Under the pieces are notes generated by a model, which was not told the DNA's origin, made no database searches, and saw only the letters and a program-made list of their open reading frames with translations. Below, piece after piece: positions 57,003 through 64,000 of a stretch of DNA of 64,000 bases (its first letter is position 1; each line of letters starts with the position of its first letter). The position numbers and the translations under genes were made by a program. The DNA is taken from positions 32,651,561 to 32,715,560 of the forward strand of contig NC_088775.1 of assembly GCF_954871325.1 (NCBI RefSeq), read 5' to 3'. This DNA is from Gordionus sp. m RMFG-2023 (lineage: Eukaryota; Nematomorpha; Gordioida; Chordodea; Parachordodidae).

Positions 57003-60000
57003 TTATTCCAATAGATCTACGCCCCAACAACTCAGGCACAGGCATTCTTTGAGGGTTTCTGAAGCCATTCTATTCCTTTTTTTAGTCATACAATCAACAG
57101 CTTTACTGAAGGTCCTCTCACTTGCTACACTTGTAGATTGTTGAGCTAAATAGTCCCTAGCCATTAACGCCAAAGTGGGATATATGGTGGCGTTCTTTGC
57201 CCACCAATCTAAGATATTTGTCGATGCTGGCGCAACGGGTTCCTTAAGATATTCCACGATCTCATCTCTCATGGGGTCTGGATTATCGATAGCATCTCTG
57301 AAAATAAATATAAAAATACAAGGTTAATTAAATTTCTAAGTATTTATATTTACTTTCGCAGCTTATTATGCATAATAACTGAGTAGGGTTGTGAATCAAT
57401 GTGATCTGTAAATTCATATACCGTTGCTTGATATGGTGGCCAGGAATAAGCATTGTGTATTTGTTTAAATTCTTCGTCATATTTATTATTTAAGATAGAT
57501 TTTGGCATATATTTTTGTTTTGGGATCTAGGAAGCTAGATATGTAATTTGTAAGGGTACCAAATAAGCCTTCGTAGGCTTTACATTTGGTCAGCATTAAT
57601 TTAGCTGCCTTTTTGATATCATCATTAGCATGTGAATTAAATGTTTCATCTAAGAAATTCCCTATCGAAGAGACGAATAAAGTCGCCGTTCCAATAGTTG
57701 TATTTTCCGAAGAAACTTCACAAGTAATCTTGAAAAATGGTTTAAGAAAGGTTTCAATTTCCTTTAAATATCTTTCCTCATTGATATTAAGATAAAATTC
57801 ATCTTTGGGAAGACATTCTTCCCCTAATTGTTTAATAGCCTTTAAATTCTTTAAAATAAAATATATTATATAAATAACATTTAAGATTATGGTTAAATTA
57901 CTTTATTTATTGTAGAAATCATGAGATACTTAGAATTCCACCTAGTTACCACGTCGAGTGGTTGTGCCTCCAGAAATTTCGAGATATTTTTGCATTAGCT
58001 TGGGCGAAAGGTGAAGTGATTTCACCAATTTATGTATTTTTTCTAATTTGGGATCAAAAATACTAAGCCCTTCTTTAACAATTAAATTTATAACATGCGC
58101 CAGGCATTTATTACTATAGAAGGGCATATTATATTTTTCCTTATAATGATTACTCATTATAGCAGCTGCATTAATAATATTCCTAGCATTGTCGTGAGTT
58201 AATGCTATAACATTTTTTTGAATTTCAAATGTTTCGAGAGATTTTAATAAATAATTCGCTATATCTTGCCCACTATGCGGATGAGGAAGTTGATTAAATC
58301 TAAAAGATAGTTTTTAATTTTCCAATTATTTGTAATATAGTGTACAGTAATAGAACAGTAAGACATACTATTGATTCCTGTATAAATATCGGTTGAAAGA
58401 GAGATTTTACTATGTACATTTTTTAATTTAGCTATTAGTTTTAATTTGGATTCATACATCGAATGTAAATATACTTTCGCTGTTTGTCGTGTCCAAATTT
58501 TTTCATTTTTAAATATAAAAGCAAATATATCCCGGAATTCTTGAGTCGAATATGTTAAATGCTAAATTATTTTTAATAATACATCTCAGTATTAGTTTAT
58601 TTAATCTTTTGTTTTCTTCTGGTTGAAGTTTTCTTATGCCCAATAAATGCTTGGGCATTATTTCTTTAGTTTGGATAATGAATTTATTAGGGTGCGATAT
58701 TTTTATATGATTTTTAAGGTTGGCTAAAAAATATTAAAAATTTTTAATATAGGATTTATATATTTGGTAATTTATTTTATATTAACCTATTAAACAGGTG
58801 ACTGACAATGGAACCAACTTTGTCAAGGCATTTAAGTAATATTTATATTTAGCAAAAAATATTTAAATAAATTTATTTTTTCTAGAGTTTTTGGAGAAAA
58901 TGGAGAAGATAGTAGTGAGGGTATGGAATTGATAAATTTGGATGACATATTATCCGTTGATGACCTTATTCCTACTAACAGCCTACCAAAACATCAACGT
59001 TGTTGTTGCCATAATCTTAACCCTATTGCAACAACAGATGCGGAAATGGCAGATAGTGATATCAATTATAAACGAATATCTAGATCCACTTTTGCAAAAT
59101 GTTTTGCTTTAGTTAATAAACAAAATATGTCGTCAAAAATGGCGGATATTTTATTGGAGAAATTGGGAAGATATTTAATAGCTCCCAACAAGACAAGATG
59201 GAATTCTTATTACCAATCCATGAAATTAATAGATAAGATGCTTTCTGAAAAGTTTTCAGAAGTAGAACAAGTATGTGATCAAATTGGATTTGCAATGTTT
59301 AGGCAAGAAGAATGTTTTTTTGTTAAAGAGTATGCAACAGTAATACAATGATATTCTCTAAATAAATTTAAATTTTATAGGTTATGGAACCTTTGGCGAT
59401 CTCGTTAAAAATCTTGGAACGGAAGGATAATATGGAGCAGGGATATCTAACTCCCGTTCTATCGATATTGATAGATAAATTAACAAAATTTAGCTGCCTG
59501 CGGTATTGTCAGCCCCTTGTAGATAGTGTTCTTAGAGGTATTGATAAAAGGTAATATATTTTTATGCAATTATTTTATATTATCAGATATCTGCAAAATA
59601 TATTTAAAAATTGCAAAGATCTGGCAAATTTAGTAAAATATTTTTAACAAGCCAGTTCTACTAAACCTCTGATATCTAGTAAAATATTAATGGGCCTTTG
59701 AAGACATTAAAAATTTATTAGATTATTTGCTAATATTTAGATTAATATTCTTTGTAAATAAATTACAATGTTAATTTCTTTGTATATTAAGTATTAAGTT
59801 TACATTTAATCAATATTTATGATATGACCCAAATATAAATAAATACCATACAAAATGTGCCAGACTTGACTGTAAAATTTAAAAGGGTTAAGTTTTGCAG
59901 ATATTTGATTTGATTTATATGAATAAAATGAATTAATTATCATTTCATAATATAGATTTCCTTCACTGTATGAAGACAGTAACATATTGGCAGCCATGAT

Positions 60001-60891
60001 TCACCCTAGATTTAAACTTAATTGGCCTTATATTAATCTGCCACAAAATATGATGGTAAAAGAAAGATTAGTTGCCCATTTGGAAAATATGTAGGAACAA
60101 CCATATGCGGTACCTCAAATGAATGTATGGATGACATTGATGCTTTTTTTGGGAAAAATACTGTACAAAATGCTTGTTCCGTTAAAAAAATTTTTTATTC
60201 AAAAGATGATTCCATGAATATTTTTAATATTTATATTAATTTAAAAAAAATATTTATTGAATATAATACACCTTTGACATCAAGCGCTCCTGTGGAGCGC
60301 TGCGGATGTTTAAATGATGATAATTTAGAAAAAATTTTATTATTAAAAGCTAATTTTAATTATAAATAAATATATTATAATTGTTATATTTATTATTCAA
60401 TTACAATAAATTTCTACCATATTTAATTTATTTTTATATTAGTTAATTTTGCATCGGTTATATTATATTATTATTCAATTATAATAAATTTATAACATAT
60501 ATTAGTTAATTTTGCATCGGTCAGAAATTTCCTTCAGAAATTTAAATAGAAAAAAAGGTCGATCCTCTTTTTTTGAAAAGAACGTAATCGGGATTCGATC
60601 GTTTTAAAAAGATCGGTTAACAAGCTTGTTCAAATTTATTACAGTTAATTATAAGTTTTATGAAAATGAAAATAGAACCTACATATCATCACCTATTGCT
60701 TATTTTCCTATTATTTTATCATATTTTATCAAAAATATATTTTAGAAATATATTATACTTGTAGCCGTATGGAGACTGTAAATTTTATCACAATACAAAC
60801 ATTTGCGCTTAGAATTATTAGTGTCTATAAAGTAATCTTTTATAGAGGTAAAAGAATTGTCTTGCTCTTGTTCCATATCTGCCTCGTCCAT
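57003..60891 (-). pseudogene. BED-finger hAT transposase, spliced, several frameshifts
   Basis: Exon 1 (60759-60891) starts MDEADMEQEQ and carries the BED cysteines (KCLYC). After a long intron (58724-60758) exon 2 starts at 58723 and completes the finger with NHIKISH, in matching phase. The catalytic core follows in pieces: STDIYTG (first Asp, near 58395), ALTHDNARNI (second Asp, near 58205), KCLAHVINL near 58100 and VTRWNSKY near 57940. Introns of 53 nt (57849-57901) and 56 nt (57298-57353), both GT...AG, keep phase. The last exon (57003-57297) has ASERTFSKA, the dimerisation domain with the catalytic Glu. Frameshifts near 58535, 58300, 57965 and 57530 kill the gene. All key residues are nevertheless still present, so it decayed recently relative to other copies. 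Confidence 0.8.
58798..60369 (+). pseudogene. Second hAT transposase relic, antisense within intron 1 of the first
   Basis: Exons 58798-58835, 58886-59339, 59381-59550 and 59956 onward join in phase through introns of 50, 41 and 405 nt. They encode TDNGTNFVKAF, an acidic segment, HQRCCCHNLN, then RSTFAKC, LGRYLIAPNKTRWNSYY and AAMIHPRFKLNW. This is the order of a hAT transposase different from the BED-finger one. An in-frame TAG at 60092-60094 and a frameshift near 60127 follow. The end has TPLTSSAPVERCG but lacks about 20 residues of the usual dimerisation core after VER. The 5' part with the zinc finger and first Asp is missing. Its own inverted ends were not found. Confidence 0.75.
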
Positions 60892-61788
60892 AAAAAATTT
60901 TTTTATAAAAATAAAATAACTAAATATCTGGTTAGTTTTTTTGGGAGACTCATTTTATTATTCTTTTCTTATTTTTTGATGTTATTTTTTTTAATGTTAT
61001 TTATTTTTCGATTTGATGAAATAAAACCTCTTTTCATCTAAATATATAGCCCCCCCCCCCTAAATTTAACTTCCATTTCCATCCATCTCCTTTAAAAATT
61101 TGTAGGCAATATTATACATTTTTTTATAAAAAATTATTTAATATTTCAAATAATCTTAAATAAAAAAAAGAAAATAATTTTATAATAAAATAAAAAACCA
61201 AATCGCCTATCTGGCACCTAATTAAGGAGTGGGGGATTTTTTAAATTTTTTTGCATCTAATTCATTGTTTTATTTATTTTTATTTTTTCAACTCCGCTTT
61301 GAAATTATTTTTATTTTATTTATTTAAATCTTTATAAATCATATGAGTTAAATTTTATAATTACAATGAAAAAATCAAATAAATAATTTTTTTTTATTTA
61401 AGATTTTTTGAAATATTAAATAATTTTTTATAAAAAAATGAATAATGCCTACAAATTTTTAAAGGAGATGGATGGAAATGGAAGTTAAATTAAATATTTA
61501 GATGAAAAGTAGTTATATTTCATCAAATCGAAAAATAAATAACATTAAAAAAAATAACATCAAAAAATAAGAAAAAAGAATAATGAAATGAGCCTACCAA
61601 AAGGACTAACCAGATATTTAGTATAAAATTATTTTATTTTTATAAAAAAAAAATTTATGGACCAGGTAGATATGGAACAAGAGCAAGACAATTCTTTTAC
61701 CTCTATAAAAGATTACTTTATATTATAGACACTAATAATTCTAAGCGCAAATGTTTGTATTGTGATAAAATTTATTAAAATTTCCGTT
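60778..61788. repeat. Palindrome of the transposase first exon (about 400-bp arms)
   Basis: The arm 60778-61172 is repeated inverted at 61388-61788 with a roughly 215-bp spacer. The left arm, read on the minus strand, is the transposase first exon with its BED half-finger plus upstream sequence. The right arm, read on the plus strand, encodes the same segment (MEQEQDNSFTSIKDYF), but a small insertion breaks the frame. Transcription across it would give a long hairpin RNA. Confidence 0.85.
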
Positions 61789-62468
61789 TACGTAGAAATA
61801 GCTTCACTCAAAAAGTGGCGCTTGAATTGTTGCATATTCAATAGGTCTTTTATATCTATCGATTTATCTGTAATAAATAACCATATATTTAACTAATAAG
61901 TTCAATAAGAAATATCTTAAGATACATGTGCCTCGTGCTCATAGCAGATTTAGTCTAATTTTAGAGCCAAGCGCCAGGTTTGGGTATTACAAAACCAACC
62001 AATTAACTATACTAATATAAGTAATTGAGTTTCATAAAATTTAAGATAACCTGTTGAGTTCACGACTCAAGTTCATAACTCAAGATCAAAACTCAAGTTC
62101 ATGACTCAAGATCAAAACTCAAGTTCATGACTCAAGATCAAAACTCAAGTTCATGACTCAACACTACTTTCAGGGCTACATTTGGTTTTGCTCTAATAAA
62201 TTTAAAATTCTGGCTCTCGTTAATTTATAATTTTGGTTAATTTAATTACTGTTATATTTAAATGTTTATATATATTTTAAAAGGTTAGGCTATTTGAATT
62301 ATATAACTTTCTTACATTTTATATTTATGGAGGTCAATGTAATTGCATATTAGTAGAAGTTAAATGACCTAATTATAAAAGACTATATATAGGAAACAAT
62401 TTTATAATAAAGAATCTATTGTTTTGACTATAAAAAATGGCGACGAAATAAAAAAAAAAATCTAAGTC

Positions 62469-63049
62469 GTGCCAAGTTTAATAGTATATATTTTTGTGTT
62501 TAAAAAAAAAAATTATATAGGACTAAAGGAAGATTGTTCTATCGAGGACTACGTTGATTATATCAAATATATACTAAATGTGAAAAATATTCCTCAAACT
62601 GACGCCACTTTAAAAAAATTATTTATAGCTTATGGAGGAATAAACATTATAACTGATATCAAAAAATTACTCTATCCTAGGAATATAGAGGAGGTAGGAT
62701 GGATTGACATATAAAATAGCAAAACAACTATATAAAGATGAAAGAACTATTTTGGCATCAATTGATTTCATAAGTCGCGGGCCTACTGAATCCGTAATGA
62801 GCTATTTAAAAAATATAAAGTAGCTAGCCCGAAGATGCGAATTTGGACAATGTAGAACTGAGAATTCGAGATCAATTAATCGCCGGACTAAAGATGTCAC
62901 AACTGGATAAAGAACTACGATTAAGATATCCAGATACTAAAGATGAAGACCAACCGTTAAGCTTAAACAAAGTGGTAGAATTGGCTCCCAAAATACATGA
63001 AAACCAAGTCACAATATTATTTCCACTACTGCCTAAATGGGTCCATTGA
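62469..63049 (+). pseudogene. LTR-retrotransposon gag fragment, frameshifted
   Basis: Plus-strand pieces read GLKEDCSIEDYVDYI and LFIAYGGINIITDIKKLL up to 62714. In another frame come KIAKQLYKDERTILASI and SYLKNIK with a stop at 62821-62823. A CEFG-like segment then precedes IRDQLIAGLKMSQLDKELRL (62864-62923) and LNKVVELA...HENQ. The RDQ-IAGL ... LRL ... VVELA pattern is typical of gypsy-type gag capsid proteins. Two frame changes and stops show decay. No pol or LTR is seen next to it in this window. Confidence 0.55.
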
Positions 63050-63093
63050 ACCCCATTCTTGTGTAATAATTATATAATTTTTATTATTTTATT

Positions 63094-63467
63094 GTACTTA
63101 TTAGAGATTTGCAAAAGTACCCATCGAACCGTACCCAGGCCTAATTTTTTTAAAATAAATCGGGTTCGGGCCTAATATCTTTAAAAAAATTCGGGCCGGG
63201 TAGGGTCGGGCCTAGAATTTTTTTTAAATATATCTAAATTTATCAATTATTTATTGAATTTTTTATGTAAAATAAAAATATTTGATTTTATTTATAGAAA
63301 CTAGACAACATATAACATATGTCTTTTACTTTGAGTAATTTTAAAAATTATTTTCTATATTTAAATAAATTCGTACATGACCGGGCCGGGTCGGTAAATT
63401 TTTTAAAAAAAATTTCGGACCGGGCCGGGCTTGAAAATTAGGCCCGATGCAGATCACTAATACTTAT
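63094..63467. mobile_element. hAT-type MITE (GGCCCGG family), second good copy
   Basis: The body 63102-63459 (358 bp) begins TAGAGATTTGCA and ends, inverted, TAGTGATCTGCA. Flanks GTACTTAT and ATACTTAT differ at one base, consistent with an 8-bp duplication. Internal sequence (TGAATTTTTTATGTAAAATA) matches the element at 7146-7531 in reverse orientation. Confidence 0.82.
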
Positions 63468-64000
63468 GCAGGAATTCTGAGAGTTACCCTGATTCGATAA
63501 ATTACTGCCATATCAATCCTACAAATTTTCTGACACCTTTATAGACGCCTAAGAAAATTTTAGACCAAATAAAAAATTATATTCTCGATTCATAAATTTG
63601 ACGTTCGTCTTTATTAAAGTTTTATTATTAAAATTTTTTTTTAAAAAATTATATCAAAATCAAAATGTTTTTTACAATAATTATGGAAAGTTATTTAACT
63701 ATATAAGAATGTTTCACATTATGGAAATGTGTTACATACTATAAAAATTTACAAGTAATCAAAATTTTTTTGAGTAATATAATAAATTAAACACAGAATT
63801 TCCCACATGTGATTAATAAATCAATTACATATTTTATAATTTTATATATTTTCATAATCCTTAGCGTATTACAATTTTTATAAAAACGGTTAAACAAATT
63901 AATTACGGAATTCAAATTTACTAATTGAGCACGAAATAATGGCGAAAACCGGATGTTTAGTACTACTCTAGTTTTTATTTTGGCACGTCGGCATTAATTG
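63468..64000. other. AT-rich non-coding stretch to window end
   Basis: No gene is supported. Confidence 0.45.

Larger units (their letters stand above)
55984..62174. mobile_element. 6.18-kb hAT element with minisatellite TIRs and perfect 8-bp TSD
   Basis: The body 55992-62166 begins TAGTGTTG and ends CAACACTA. Flanks carry the exact duplication CTTTCAGG (55984-55991, 62167-62174). Just inside each end is an inverted minisatellite with a 26-bp unit (GAACTTGAGTTTTGATCTTG on the left, 56081-56222; inverted at 62055-62160). The element encodes a spliced BED-finger hAT transposase on the minus strand. Another hAT transposase relic on the plus strand sits within its first intron, and a large palindrome of its first exon lies at 60778-61788. 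Frameshifts make it inactive. Confidence 0.9.

Overview
This is a very AT-rich, repeat-dense piece of an animal (metazoan) nuclear genome. The only host gene recognised with confidence is a forkhead transcription factor of the FoxQ2 type on the minus strand at 44049-46026. FoxQ2 genes are known from invertebrates such as cnidarians, arthropods and annelids. Spliceosomal introns, BED-finger hAT transposases, Ty3/gypsy, MULE and LINE-like elements all fit an invertebrate with an AT-rich genome. Species cannot be decided from sequence alone. No tRNA, rRNA, CRISPR array, operon or prokaryotic feature was seen.

Layout. 1-8 kb: mostly AT-rich non-coding DNA, one orphan open frame (3177-3629), a perfect 44-bp inverted repeat (4310-4475) and GGCCCGG-type hAT MITEs (best: 7146-7531). 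8.8-10.5 kb: a decayed hAT transposase. 11-16.5 kb: short unexplained coding-like pieces, a 782-bp hAT-type element (12025-12806) and a 1.87-kb hAT copy (13147-15016). 21.0-28.1 kb: a 7.08-kb hAT element with an 8-bp target duplication that has swallowed a large LINE-like retroelement (reverse transcriptase plus a putative nuclease domain). 29.9-31.9 kb: a 1.96-kb foldback repeat. 32.7-42.9 kb: a minus-strand Ty3/gypsy element whose 224-bp LTRs, polypurine tract, gag, protease, RT/RNase H and integrase can all be placed. Its RNase H is interrupted by a second copy of the 1.87-kb hAT, and its 5' LTR by a 3.17-kb MULE. 44.0-46.0 kb: FoxQ2. 47-55.7 kb: a decayed hAT derivative, a MULE-like foldback (50524-51828), minisatellites and a roughly 118-bp satellite array. 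56.0-62.2 kb: a 6.18-kb hAT element with a spliced BED-finger transposase. Its first intron contains another hAT transposase relic on the opposite strand, and its first exon is duplicated as a roughly 400-bp palindrome. 62.5-63.5 kb: a broken gag fragment and another GGCCCGG MITE.

How the parts relate. Target-site duplications give an order of insertion: the gypsy element came first, then the hAT into its RNase H and the MULE into its LTR. Likewise the 7-kb hAT preceded, or arrived carrying, the LINE-like element. Nearly every transposon gene carries frameshifts or stops, so most of the window is a graveyard. FoxQ2 has both exons intact, with matching splice phase. Introns inside the transposon genes are mostly only 41-56 nt, which suggests a host with very short introns, whereas the FoxQ2 intron is 928 nt.
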